From assembly GCF_030294945.1 (NCBI RefSeq), contig NZ_AP018448.1, forward strand, positions 1,798,001-1,862,000: a stretch of DNA of 64,000 bases. The letters run 5' to 3'. The translations under genes and the position numbers were made by a program. The notes under the pieces are model-generated. The model saw only the letters and a list, made by a program, of their open reading frames with translations. It searched no databases and was not told the origin of the DNA. Position 1 is the stretch's first letter. The number at the start of each line of letters is the position of its first letter. This document shows, piece after piece, positions 38,701-47,008 of this stretch. This stretch comes from Streptomyces graminofaciens. GTDB lineage: Bacteria > Actinomycetota > Actinomycetes > Streptomycetales > Streptomycetaceae.

Positions 38701-41291
38701 GCGTCACCGACCGCGAGGCGGGCCCCCTCGGACGATCCGAGGCTCCGCCGGCGCCGCCCGAGGCCCCGGGCCGGGTCCTGGTGCCCTACGGGCAGGGACG
38801 GATCCGGGGGCTCGACGCCGACGAGCTGGGCGCCCACGGCACGGCGATGGACCGGCTGGTGGCCCTCGGGCTGCCGGTCGTGCCAGGGCTCACCGTGCCC
38901 GTCGATGCCTCCGCGTCGCTGTGTGAACCCGGTACCGCCCGAGCCGCCGTCGACCTGATCGAACAGCTCTCGGGGCGCCGGATCGGCGACGCGGGCCGGC
39001 CGCTGCTGCTGCGCCTGTCGGCAAGCGCGCCGAGCGAGATCGCCGGGTTGCCCCCCGACCTGGCCTGTCTCGGCGTCACACCCGCCACCGCCGACGATCT
39101 GTGCGCCGTCATCGGACGCGAGGAGGCACTGTGCGAGGTGTGGGCTGCCACCGTGCGGATGATCGCCGAGTACGCCCTCGACGTGCCCGGCGCGGTGCTC
39201 GACGACGCCCTCCTCGACACTCCCGAGCCGCGGGCACGGGTCGACGCGCTGCTGTCCCTGGTCGCGCGGCACGGCTCCCAGCCCTTCCCCGGCGACCCGG
39301 CACAGCAGCTCGCGCTGGCCGCCCGCGCCCTCCTCGGACGGTGGGACTCACCACGCGCGAGGAGATCCCGCAAGGCCCAGCGGCTCCCCGCCGATCTCGG
39401 TATCGCCCTGCACGTGCAGGCGCTGCGCATCGGCCCGGCGGACCACTCGGGCTACGGTACGGCGGTCAGCCGCCATCCCGAGACGGGCCGTCTCTCCCCC
39501 CAGGGCTCGTTCTTCCGGGGGGTGCGCCGCAGCGCCCCACCCCCGCACACCAGTGAACCGCTGGACCGGCTCGCGGGTGGTACGGCTCTGCTGGAGCATT
39601 CCCTGCTCACCCTCGAACGTCATCTGCACGCGCCCGTCTCGGTCGACTTCGAGGTGCGCGACGACGAGATCTCCCTGCTCGCCGCGTCCACACAGCAACG
39701 GCCGCCGCTGCGGGCCTCGGTGTGCCTCGCCGCCGACCTGGCACGGGACGGGGCGCTCGGCCCCGAGGAGGCCGTACTGCGGATCAGCCCCGCGCAGGTG
39801 CAGGAACTGCTGCACCCCCAACTCCGGCTCACCGGCGGCGAGGAGCTCCTGGTGAAGGGGCTGCCGGCCTCCCCGGGCGCGGCGACCGGCGTGATCGTCC
39901 TGTCCAGCGAACGGGCCCTCGAACTGAGCGCGGACGGCACCCATGTCGTGCTCGTGTCCCATGAGACGACCCCGGCGGACGTCCCCGGGATGCTGGCCTC
40001 CGCCGCCGTACTGACCGGCAGCGGCGGTATCGCCTCGCACGCCGCGGTGGTGGCGCGGGGCGCCGGCAAGCCCGCGGTGTGCGGGGCGGAGGGGCTGCGC
40101 GTGGACCGGACCGCCGGGACAGCGCGGATCGGGGGCCGGGTGCTGCGCGAGGGCGACCCCGTCTCGCTGGACGGCCGTACCGGCGCCGTCTACGCGGGGA
40201 CGCTGAGCGTCAGTGTCGCCGGACCGCCGCCCGAACTGTCCACCCTGCTCGCATGGGCGGACGGCATGCGTCGGCTGGGCGTGCGGGTCAACGCCGACAC
40301 CGCCACCGAGGTCGGCACCGCCGTCGCCCTGGGGGCGGAGGGTGTCGGGCTGTGCCGTACGGAGCACCAGTTCCTCGGCGAGCGGCTGCCCCTGATCCGC
40401 CGGGTGATCCTGGCCGCCGACCCGGCCGCCCGCGACGAGGCGCTGGTGGCGCTGGAACACGCTCAGCACGAGGACTTCAAGGCTCTGCTGGCCGCGGTCG
40501 GGAACCGCCCGGTGACCGTGCGCCTGCTGGACGCCCCGCTGCACGAGTTCCTGCCCGCTCCCGGCCACGCCCCGGACGCGGCCGAGGAGCAGCGGGCCGC
40601 CGCGCTGCGTGAGGCGAATCCGATGCTCGGGCTGCGCGGAGTGCGGCTGGCGCTGCTGCACGAGCGGCTCTACCCGGCGCAGGCCGAGGCGCTCTTCGCC
40701 GCCTGGGCGGACGTCGCCGCCACCGGAGTCCGGCCCGAGCTGGAGGTGATGATCCCGCTCGTCAGCCTGCCGGAGGAACTGGCCGCCGCGGCCTCGTACG
40801 TGCGCGGAGCCGCCGAGGCGGTCGCCGCCCGCACCGGGGTGGAGGTCCCGTACCGGCTCGGCACGATGATCGAGACCCCGCGGGCCGCGCTGCTGGCCGG
40901 CGAACTCGCCGAACACGCCGAGTTCTTCTCCTTCGGCACCAACGACCTCACCCAGCTGACCTACGGATTCTCCCGGGACGACGTCGAGCGCCAGGTGCTC
41001 GCCAACTATCAGGAGCGCGGCTTCCTGACCGCCAGCCCCTTCGCGCGGCTCGACCCGCACGGGGTGGGCGCCCTGATCGCTCTGGCAGCCGAGCGGGCAC
41101 GGAAGGTACGGCCCGGTATCAAGCTGGGCGTGTGCGGGGAGCACGGCGGGGATCCTGAGTCGATCGCGTTCTGCGACGACCTCGGCCTCGACTACGTCTC
41201 CTGTTCCGCGCACCGCGTGCCGGTGGCCCGGATGGCGGCCGCGCACAGTGCCCTGCGCGAGCGGCGTGACGAGAGCGGGAGCGCACGATGA
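38697..41291 (+). CDS. Pyruvate phosphate dikinase-like protein with degraded ATP domain
   Basis: An 864-residue PEP-utilising protein. The central swivelling domain holds the phosphoryl-carrier His448 in GGIASHAAVVARGAGKPAVCG. The C-terminal PEP/pyruvate barrel keeps the family's key residues: GLCRTEHQF, RLLDAPLHEFLP, GTMIETPRAAL, SFGTNDLTQ and Cys836 in YVSCSAHRVP. The N-terminal ATP-grasp domain is poor: no GGKG lysine motif, the Arg of VRSG is lost (LRLSASAPS), and the LQTR strand reads LAASTQQ. It may therefore move phosphate from PEP to His without ATP. TTG start, coupled on both sides. Confidence 0.82.
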   Translation: MSVTDREAGPLGRSEAPPAPPEAPGRVLVPYGQGRIRGLDADELGAHGTAMDRLVALGLPVVPGLTVPVDASASLCEPGTARAAVDLIEQLSGRRIGDAGRPLLLRLSASAPSEIAGLPPDLACLGVTPATADDLCAVIGREEALCEVWAATVRMIAEYALDVPGAVLDDALLDTPEPRARVDALLSLVARHGSQPFPGDPAQQLALAARALLGRWDSPRARRSRKAQRLPADLGIALHVQALRIGPADHSGYGTAVSRHPETGRLSPQGSFFRGVRRSAPPPHTSEPLDRLAGGTALLEHSLLTLERHLHAPVSVDFEVRDDEISLLAASTQQRPPLRASVCLAADLARDGALGPEEAVLRISPAQVQELLHPQLRLTGGEELLVKGLPASPGAATGVIVLSSERALELSADGTHVVLVSHETTPADVPGMLASAAVLTGSGGIASHAAVVARGAGKPAVCGAEGLRVDRTAGTARIGGRVLREGDPVSLDGRTGAVYAGTLSVSVAGPPPELSTLLAWADGMRRLGVRVNADTATEVGTAVALGAEGVGLCRTEHQFLGERLPLIRRVILAADPAARDEALVALEHAQHEDFKALLAAVGNRPVTVRLLDAPLHEFLPAPGHAPDAAEEQRAAALREANPMLGLRGVRLALLHERLYPAQAEALFAAWADVAATGVRPELEVMIPLVSLPEELAAAASYVRGAAEAVAARTGVEVPYRLGTMIETPRAALLAGELAEHAEFFSFGTNDLTQLTYGFSRDDVERQVLANYQERGFLTASPFARLDPHGVGALIALAAERARKVRPGIKLGVCGEHGGDPESIAFCDDLGLDYVSCSAHRVPVARMAAAHSALRERRDESGSAR

Positions 41292-42406
41292 CGAGCACCG
41301 TGACCGACGGCACGGCCCTGTCGGACGCCGAACTGGACGACCTGCGAGAGACCGTACGGTCGGTGTGCGCGGACGCCGGAGGCACGGCCGCGGTGCGGCG
41401 GCTGCCCGAGCGCTCCCCCGGCATCGACGCCGAGTTGTGGCACACCCTCGGCCGGCAGGTCGGCCTCGCGGCCCTCGGGCTGCCCGAGTCGGCCGGAGGC
41501 ATCGGCGGCCTCGCCGAGATCGCCGTGGTCTGCGAGGAACTGGGCAGGACGCTGACACCGGTACCGCTGCTGTCCTCCACCGTGCTGGCCGGGCAGGTGC
41601 TGGCCGGCTGCGGTGCGACCGACAAAGCGCTGGCCGAGCTGGCCGAAGGTACGGTGCACGCCCTGGCGGTGGCGGCTCCCGACGGAGCGTGGCGGTCCGA
41701 CGCCGTGCCGGTGGCCGTCTCCTGGCAGGGCGGTGTCCCGGTCCTCGACGGCACCGTGCCGTTCGTACTCGACGGCGCCGACGCCGAAGCGCTGGTCGTG
41801 GCCGCCACCGGGGCCGACGGCGTGGACCTCTTCGTCGCCGACCCGGGCGGGCCGGGGGTCACGGTTCGCCGGGTGCCCACCCTGGACCTCAGCCGGGGCC
41901 AGGCGGTGGTCACCTTCTCCGGCGCCCGGGCCCGGGCGCTGACCGCCGGGGGCGAGGGGGCGAATGTCGTCTCCCGGGCTCTGGACGTGGCCCTGGTCGC
42001 TCTGGCCGCCGAGCAACTCGGCGGTGCGCAGGCCGCGTTGGACATGACGGTGGCCCATGTGCGGGACCGTACCCAGTTCGGCAGGGCGATCGGCGGCTTC
42101 CAGGCGGTCAAGCACGCCTGTGCCGACATGCTGCTCCAGGTCGAGGGCGCCCGGTCGGCGGTGGTGCGCGCGGTCCGTGCGGCCGACTCTCCCGAGGCGC
42201 TGGCCGAAGCGGCGGCGGTGGCACAGGCATGGTGCTGCGAGGCCTTCGTGTCCGTCGCCGCCGAGTGCGTGCAGCTGCACGGCGGCATGGGCTTCACCTG
42301 GGAGCACGACGCCCACCTGTACTTCCGGCGGGCCCAGTCCGACGCCGTACTGCTGGGCGGCGCCGCACACCACCGGGAACGGCTGGCCGGGCTGCTGGGC
42401 TGGTGA
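41288..42406 (+). CDS. Acyl-CoA dehydrogenase (short FadE-like subunit)
   Basis: A 372-residue acyl-CoA dehydrogenase-fold protein. The C-terminal part has RTQFGRAIGGFQAVKHACADM and QLHGGMGFTWEHDAHLYFRRA, typical of the partner subunits in actinobacterial heteromeric dehydrogenases for side-chain or branched substrates. The middle FAD-binding strands are less conserved. It overlaps the PPDK-like gene by 4 bp (ATGA) and precedes the DUF35 gene by 19 bp. Its partner may be the dehydrogenase ending at 35801. Confidence 0.85.
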   Translation: MTSTVTDGTALSDAELDDLRETVRSVCADAGGTAAVRRLPERSPGIDAELWHTLGRQVGLAALGLPESAGGIGGLAEIAVVCEELGRTLTPVPLLSSTVLAGQVLAGCGATDKALAELAEGTVHALAVAAPDGAWRSDAVPVAVSWQGGVPVLDGTVPFVLDGADAEALVVAATGADGVDLFVADPGGPGVTVRRVPTLDLSRGQAVVTFSGARARALTAGGEGANVVSRALDVALVALAAEQLGGAQAALDMTVAHVRDRTQFGRAIGGFQAVKHACADMLLQVEGARSAVVRAVRAADSPEALAEAAAVAQAWCCEAFVSVAAECVQLHGGMGFTWEHDAHLYFRRAQSDAVLLGGAAHHRERLAGLLGW

Positions 42407-42425
42407 CATGGAGGACGGAACCGGT

Positions 42426-42845
42426 ATGACCACCAGACTCATTGATGACTCGCTGTTCGACGGTGGGATCCCACCGCGTCTCTCGGGCGCGCGCTGCTCC
42501 GGGTGCGGCACCGTCGTCTTCCCCCGTCAGCACTCGTGCCCCAGGTGTTCGGACGGGCCCATGTCCGGTCACGTGCTGCCGGTGAGCGGGCGCGTGTGGT
42601 CGTGGACGCTCCAGGCGTTCCCGCCCAAGCCGCCGTACCGGCCGCCGGCCGACGGCTACCGGCCGTACCACGTGGGTTATGTGGACCTCGGTGAGGTGCT
42701 GGTCGAGGCGCAGCTGGCGGTTCCCCGCGCGGAGATGAGGATCGGGCTGCCGGTCCGGCTCACCATGGTGCCCGCGTACCACGACGAGGACGGAACCGAG
42801 GTACTGACCTTCGCGTTCCGCCCGGACCGGGAAGGGGAGCGATGA
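42426..42845 (+). CDS. DUF35 OB-fold acyl-CoA-associated protein with zinc ribbon
   Basis: A 139-residue protein with CSGCGTVVFPRQHSCPRC, a four-Cys rubredoxin-like zinc ribbon, followed by an OB fold (SGRVWSWTLQAFPPKPP). DUF35 proteins pair with thiolase-like enzymes and enoyl-CoA hydratases, as in the steroid side-chain aldolase Ltp2/ChsH2. I prefer ATG 42426 (GAGGACGGA site) to ATG 42408. It overlaps the thiolase-like gene by 4 bp. Confidence 0.88.
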   Translation: MTTRLIDDSLFDGGIPPRLSGARCSGCGTVVFPRQHSCPRCSDGPMSGHVLPVSGRVWSWTLQAFPPKPPYRPPADGYRPYHVGYVDLGEVLVEAQLAVPRAEMRIGLPVRLTMVPAYHDEDGTEVLTFAFRPDREGER

Positions 42846-43996
42846 GCCGGACCGACGACGTCTACGTGGTCGGATGCGGGATGCGTCCCTTCGGCCGCGA
42901 CGAGAACGTCACGGGGATGGACATGGCCGAGCGGGCGGTGCGCGAGGCACTGGCCGACGCCGGGGTCTCCTGGGAGGACATCGGCTACGCGGCCGGCGGC
43001 TCCGACGTGTCCGGCAAGCCCGACACGCTGGTGGGCCGCCTGGGTCTGACCGGTGTGCCGTTCGTCAACGTGCAGAACGGCTGCGCCACCGGTGCCTCCA
43101 CGGTGCTCGCTGTGGCGAGCGCGCTGCGCGCGGGCGAGGCCTCCCTGGGGCTGGCGGTGGGGTTCGACAAACACGAACGGGGCGCGTTCAACGTCTCCGC
43201 GGCCCGCTACGGCCTGGGCGACTGGTACGCCGAGACCGGCCTGATGCTGACCACCCAGTTCTTCGCCCTGAAGACACAGCGGTACCTGCACGAGCACGGA
43301 ATCTCGCAACGGGCGCTGGCGATGGTCGCCGCGCGGGCCTTCCGCAACGGCTCGCACCACCCGCTGGCGTGGCGGCGCGAACCGCTGACCGAGCAGGAGA
43401 TCCTGGACTCCGCCGAAGTCAGTCCTCCGCTCACCCAGTACATGTTCTGCTCACCGGGACAGGGCGCGGCGGCGCTGGTGCTGGCGCGCGGCGACCGCGC
43501 CTTCGACCTGTGCGAACGACCGGTCAGGCTGGCGTCGTTGGCCTTCCGTACCCGGCGGTTCGGTTCGTTCGAGGTGTTCGCACCCTGGCTGCCGCCGGGA
43601 CCGCACCGCAGCCCCAGCGTCGATGCCGCGGAGGCGGCCTTCCGCACGGCCGGTGTGGGGCCCGCGGACGTCCGGGTCGCCCAGTTGCAGGACACCGACA
43701 GCGGCTCGGAGCTGATCCACCTGGCGGAGACCGGGCTGTGCGGGCACGGCGAGCAGGAAGAGCTGCTGGCCGGCGGGGACACCGATCCCTCGGGCCGGAT
43801 ACCGGTCAACACCGACGGCGGCTGTCTGGCCGGCGGGGAGCCCGTCGGCGCTTCGGGGCTGCGGCAGTTCCACGAGGTCGTACGGCAGTTGCAGGGCCGG
43901 GCGCCGGGCGTGCAGGTACCGGGGGCTCCCCGGGTGGGCTTCACCCACGTGTACGGGGCGCCCGGGATCAGCGCCTGCTCGGTCCTCACGGTGTGA
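42842..43996 (+). CDS. Thiolase-like protein (Ltp2/SCP2-type, possible aldolase)
   Basis: A 384-residue thiolase fold. The nucleophile-region Cys is kept (VQNGCATGAST). The catalytic His of the GHP loop is changed (AGGEPVGASG), and the C-terminal Cys motif is replaced by HVYGAPGISACS. This pattern resembles Ltp2-type enzymes that cleave C-C bonds by retro-aldol chemistry together with a DUF35 partner, rather than true thiolases. It is the last gene of the run and is coupled to the DUF35 gene. The aldolase role is inferred. Confidence 0.82.
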   Translation: MSRTDDVYVVGCGMRPFGRDENVTGMDMAERAVREALADAGVSWEDIGYAAGGSDVSGKPDTLVGRLGLTGVPFVNVQNGCATGASTVLAVASALRAGEASLGLAVGFDKHERGAFNVSAARYGLGDWYAETGLMLTTQFFALKTQRYLHEHGISQRALAMVAARAFRNGSHHPLAWRREPLTEQEILDSAEVSPPLTQYMFCSPGQGAAALVLARGDRAFDLCERPVRLASLAFRTRRFGSFEVFAPWLPPGPHRSPSVDAAEAAFRTAGVGPADVRVAQLQDTDSGSELIHLAETGLCGHGEQEELLAGGDTDPSGRIPVNTDGGCLAGGEPVGASGLRQFHEVVRQLQGRAPGVQVPGAPRVGFTHVYGAPGISACSVLTV

Positions 43997-44142
43997 AAGG
44001 CGGCAGCTCGCCATGCGGCACGGCAACGGCAGAACCGCTCTGCTCACCACGGGACGACGGGTGGGCTGTTCGCCGGCCGCGAGCCGCTTTTCCGGTGAAC
44101 CGCCCGCCCCGGCAGACGGTGGCCGGTCCTGAGCGGGGGGTC

Positions 44143-44799
44143 TCAGGCCCGTGTCCCGGCCGACTTCCGATCAGCGGCGACGATGCGCAGCGCCAGCGCC
44201 CTGACCGCCTCCAGTACGGATCGCGAGGGCATCTGGGACAGTGGCCCTCCCTCCGCCCGCAGTGCCATGACGAGCATGGTCGTACTGATCAGGGTGCGGA
44301 CCGCGAGCGCCTGCGCCGCGTGCCTGGCCTTGGCCGCCCGGGGGCCGCGGGAGGTGCCCTCGGGCAGATAGTCGTAGCCGCGCTGGATGTGCCGCTGCTC
44401 GAACTCGTCCCGCAGCGCCTTGACGCTGCCGTTCGCGGAGGCGATCTGGACCTGGTACAGGCGGGCCTCGTCCGGGTTCTGCTCCACCCAGTCCCACACG
44501 GCGTCGATGACGCGCAGCAGCCCCTCCGCATCGCCCGGCTCGGACTCCGGCCGGGCCGCCTCCACGACCGCGTTCAGCTGGTCGAAGACCCGTCGCATGG
44601 CGAGTTCGAGCAGTTCCTCCTTGCCGTCGAAGTGGTAGTAGACGGCCGTGGGCACCACCTGTGCCTCGTCCGCGATGTCCTGGATGCTGGTCTCCGCGAA
44701 TCCGTTGCGGCCGAACACCCGCACGGCGGCGTTGATGATGTGCTGCCGCCGCGAGGGTCGGTGAGCGGGCTGCTTGCCGTTCTTCGTGGTGGCCATCAT
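44143..44799 (-). CDS. TetR-family regulator, candidate regulator of the catabolic region
   Basis: A 218-residue repressor with a clear helix-turn-helix (DIADEAQVVPTAVYYHFDGKEELL) and a long helical ligand domain. Tandem start codons (44799, 44796) follow a GGGGAG site. An inverted repeat, TACTG-N11-CAGTA, lies 45 bp upstream of its start, and similar repeats lie at three other catabolic promoters. It is therefore the likeliest owner of that motif, perhaps with an acyl-CoA or aromatic ligand. Confidence 0.85.
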   Translation of the reverse strand: MMATTKNGKQPAHRPSRRQHIINAAVRVFGRNGFAETSIQDIADEAQVVPTAVYYHFDGKEELLELAMRRVFDQLNAVVEAARPESEPGDAEGLLRVIDAVWDWVEQNPDEARLYQVQIASANGSVKALRDEFEQRHIQRGYDYLPEGTSRGPRAAKARHAAQALAVRTLISTTMLVMALRAEGGPLSQMPSRSVLEAVRALALRIVAADRKSAGTRA

Positions 44800-44843
44800 G
44801 CTCCCCTGGCGACTGCCGTGGACCCGCGTGCGTGGGCCCTGTG

Positions 44844-44864
44844 TACTGACCATGCTATCCAGTA
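44844..44864. promoter_or_regulatory. Operator-like repeat, copy 2 (best copy)
   Basis: A perfect TACTG-N11-CAGTA inverted repeat upstream of the minus-strand TetR gene, in the 141-bp divergent space between two tetR genes. Confidence 0.55.
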
Positions 44865-44908
44865 ACTCCCACCGGCCGACGGTGTAATTCCTGCTACGCG
44901 TGTGCCTC

Positions 44909-44933
44909 AGGGACACCGAGGTCCCTGCATACT
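44909..44933 (+). promoter_or_regulatory. Promoter and palindrome of the second tetR, possibly leaderless
   Basis: AGGGAC-N6-GTCCCT (44909-44926) directly precedes CATACT (44928-44933), a possible -10 element only 7 bp before ATG 44941. No ribosome site is visible, so a leaderless transcript is plausible and the palindrome could be the repressor's own operator. Confidence 0.45.
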
Positions 44934-44940
44934 TGACATC

Positions 44941-45549
44941 ATGACGACATCCGGGACCCGCGCCGCTCACCGTCCGTCGCGCAAGCAGTGGGTGATCGAA
45001 GCAGCCACGGAGCTGTTCGCCACCCAGCCGCCGGACGAGGTGACGGTGGCCGACATCGCCGCTCGTGCGGAGATGACCTCGGCAGCGGTGTACTACCACT
45101 TCTCCTCCAAGGACCAGGTCCTGGTGGAAGGTATGCGGGTGTTCGCCGCCGCGCTGTGCGAGCAGCTGGAGGCGATCACGGAGGCTCACGGGCCCGACTC
45201 GGACATCGGACCCGCGATCACCACGCTGGTGGCCTGGCTGGGCGAACACCGGTCCGCGGCCACCGTGTTCTTCGTGTCGTCGGCCGGTATGAGCCAGGAG
45301 GCCGAGGCGCTGCGCCAGGAGAGCCGTACGAAGCTGCTGGCCGGACTGGTGCGCTTGATCCACAAGGCCCGGGAGTCGGTCTCCGACGCGGAGGCGGCGG
45401 TGATCGGCCTGGGCCTGCTGGCGCTGCTGGAGACCGCGGCGATCTCGCAGGTCCGGGGTGACGACCTGTACCGGTCGCTCGGGCACCGCTCCTTCGTCCG
45501 CGAGGTCAGCCACCTTGCCGAGCGGATCGCCGACCCGACGGCCGAGTGA
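44941..45549 (+). CDS. TetR-family regulator
   Basis: A 202-residue repressor. The N-terminal helix-turn-helix reads DIAARAEMTSAAVYYHFSSKDQVL. It is transcribed divergently from the other tetR and converges with the E2 gene. I chose ATG 44941 because homology starts there; the open frame begins upstream at 44902. Its N terminus resembles that of its neighbour, so the two may descend from one ancestor. Targets unknown. Confidence 0.85.
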   Translation: MTTSGTRAAHRPSRKQWVIEAATELFATQPPDEVTVADIAARAEMTSAAVYYHFSSKDQVLVEGMRVFAAALCEQLEAITEAHGPDSDIGPAITTLVAWLGEHRSAATVFFVSSAGMSQEAEALRQESRTKLLAGLVRLIHKARESVSDAEAAVIGLGLLALLETAAISQVRGDDLYRSLGHRSFVREVSHLAERIADPTAE

Positions 45550-45571
45550 GCCGGGCCTGCCGGCCGGTGGA

Positions 45572-47008
45572 TCACATCAGCAGACGGAGTGGTTTTCGCA
45601 GCAGCTCTCCGACCGTGCGCAGATACTCGGCCGCTGGTGCTCCGTCGACGGCGCGGTGGTCGAAGGTGAGGCTCAGAGTGAGCACCCGCGTCCGCAGCGG
45701 TCGGTCGTCCCTCCACTCGACGCCGTCCCTGAGTCTGCCCACCCCGAGGATCGCGACGTTGCCGGGGTTGATCACTGGTGTGAAGAAGTCGACGCCGTAT
45801 CCGCCCAGCGAGGTGACGGTGAAGGTGGCGCCTTCCAGCTGGGCCGGGGAGACCCGCCCCTCGCGCGCGGCCTGGGCCAGGGCCCTCGACCGGCGGGCGA
45901 TCTCGGGCAGTGGCAGAGCCACCGCGTCCTCGATCACAGGGACCATCAGGCCGCCCGGAACGGCCACGGCGAACCCCAGGTGGATGTCGTCGAGCAGATG
46001 GACGCCGTCCTCGCGCACCGTCGCGTTGAGCAGCGGGTGTTCGCGCAGGGCCGATGCGGCGGCCTTCAGCAGGAAGTCGTTGAGGCTGGGCACGGGCAGT
46101 TCGCTGTCGGCCCATTCCTCCTTGAGCCGGTTCCGCAGGGCCACCACGGCGTCCATCCGCACCTCGTAACCGTGCGTCAGCTGGGCCATCTCCTGGAGGC
46201 TGGCGTGCATCCGGCGGGCGATGGTGCCGCGCATCCCGGTGAGGGGGAGGACGTCTCCCGGCCGAGGTGCGGTGTTCCGGCGGACGGGCGCCGGTGCGGG
46301 CGCCGGGGTGACGGAGTCGAGGTCGGACCTGCGGATCCGGCCGCCGGGCCCGGTGCCGTTCACCTGCGAGAGTTCGATGCCTCGCTCCTTCGCCAGTCGG
46401 CGGACCAGCGGCGAGACAGGGAGGACGGGGTCGGCCGGCAGGACCGCGGGCGATGCCTGGGCCGCCGGGGAAGCCTCGGCGTCGGCGAGGAACTCCTCCA
46501 CGTCCTCCGAGACGATCCGGCCTCCGGGCCCGGTGCCGCGGACGAGCGTGAGATCGACGCCGCCCTCGGACGCAACCCGTCGGGCGTTCGGTGAGACCAG
46601 GAGTCGGTTCCCGGTGCCGCCGGTGGCGGAGCTGCCGTTGAGGGACGGCGCAACCGACGCCGTGGGAGCGGATGCGGCGCCCGAAACCGCCGGCGCGGCG
46701 GCCGTACCGCTGGTCCCGGACCCGGCGGGCATCGGCGTACCCACCGGGTCCGGTGGCTGCTCGCCCTCGGCCAGCAGCCAGCCGATGAGGGCCCCGGCCG
46801 GGAGGGTGGCTCCCGCCGGGACCACCGGGTGGAAGAGTCCCCCGGCCTCCGCCTCGACATCCACGTCGACCTTGTCGGTGGCCAGCCGCAGCAGTGCGTC
46901 GCCCTCCTCGACGGCGGCGCCGGTGGCCACGAGCCATTCGTCGATCGTGCCTTCCTGCATGGTCAGGCCGATCTTCGGCAGCAGAACCTCGACCGCCACG
47001 TCGGTCAC
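45572..47008 (-). CDS. 2-Oxoacid (acetoin-type) dehydrogenase E2 with two E3-binding domains
   Basis: A 478-residue dihydrolipoyl acyltransferase. A single lipoyl domain (residues about 1-80, lipoyl Lys in ATDKVDVDV) is followed by a Gly/Ala/Pro linker and two peripheral-subunit-binding domains (SPNARRVASEGGVDL...GTGPGGRIVSEDV and SPLVRRLAKERGIEL...GTGPGGRIRRSDL), then the catalytic domain ending in FDHRAVDGAPAAEYL. One binding domain is usual. The GTG start at 47008 overlaps the E1b stop. The E3 is presumably shared and encoded elsewhere. Confidence 0.92.
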   Translation of the reverse strand: MTDVAVEVLLPKIGLTMQEGTIDEWLVATGAAVEEGDALLRLATDKVDVDVEAEAGGLFHPVVPAGATLPAGALIGWLLAEGEQPPDPVGTPMPAGSGTSGTAAAPAVSGAASAPTASVAPSLNGSSATGGTGNRLLVSPNARRVASEGGVDLTLVRGTGPGGRIVSEDVEEFLADAEASPAAQASPAVLPADPVLPVSPLVRRLAKERGIELSQVNGTGPGGRIRRSDLDSVTPAPAPAPVRRNTAPRPGDVLPLTGMRGTIARRMHASLQEMAQLTHGYEVRMDAVVALRNRLKEEWADSELPVPSLNDFLLKAAASALREHPLLNATVREDGVHLLDDIHLGFAVAVPGGLMVPVIEDAVALPLPEIARRSRALAQAAREGRVSPAQLEGATFTVTSLGGYGVDFFTPVINPGNVAILGVGRLRDGVEWRDDRPLRTRVLTLSLTFDHRAVDGAPAAEYLRTVGELLRKPLRLLM

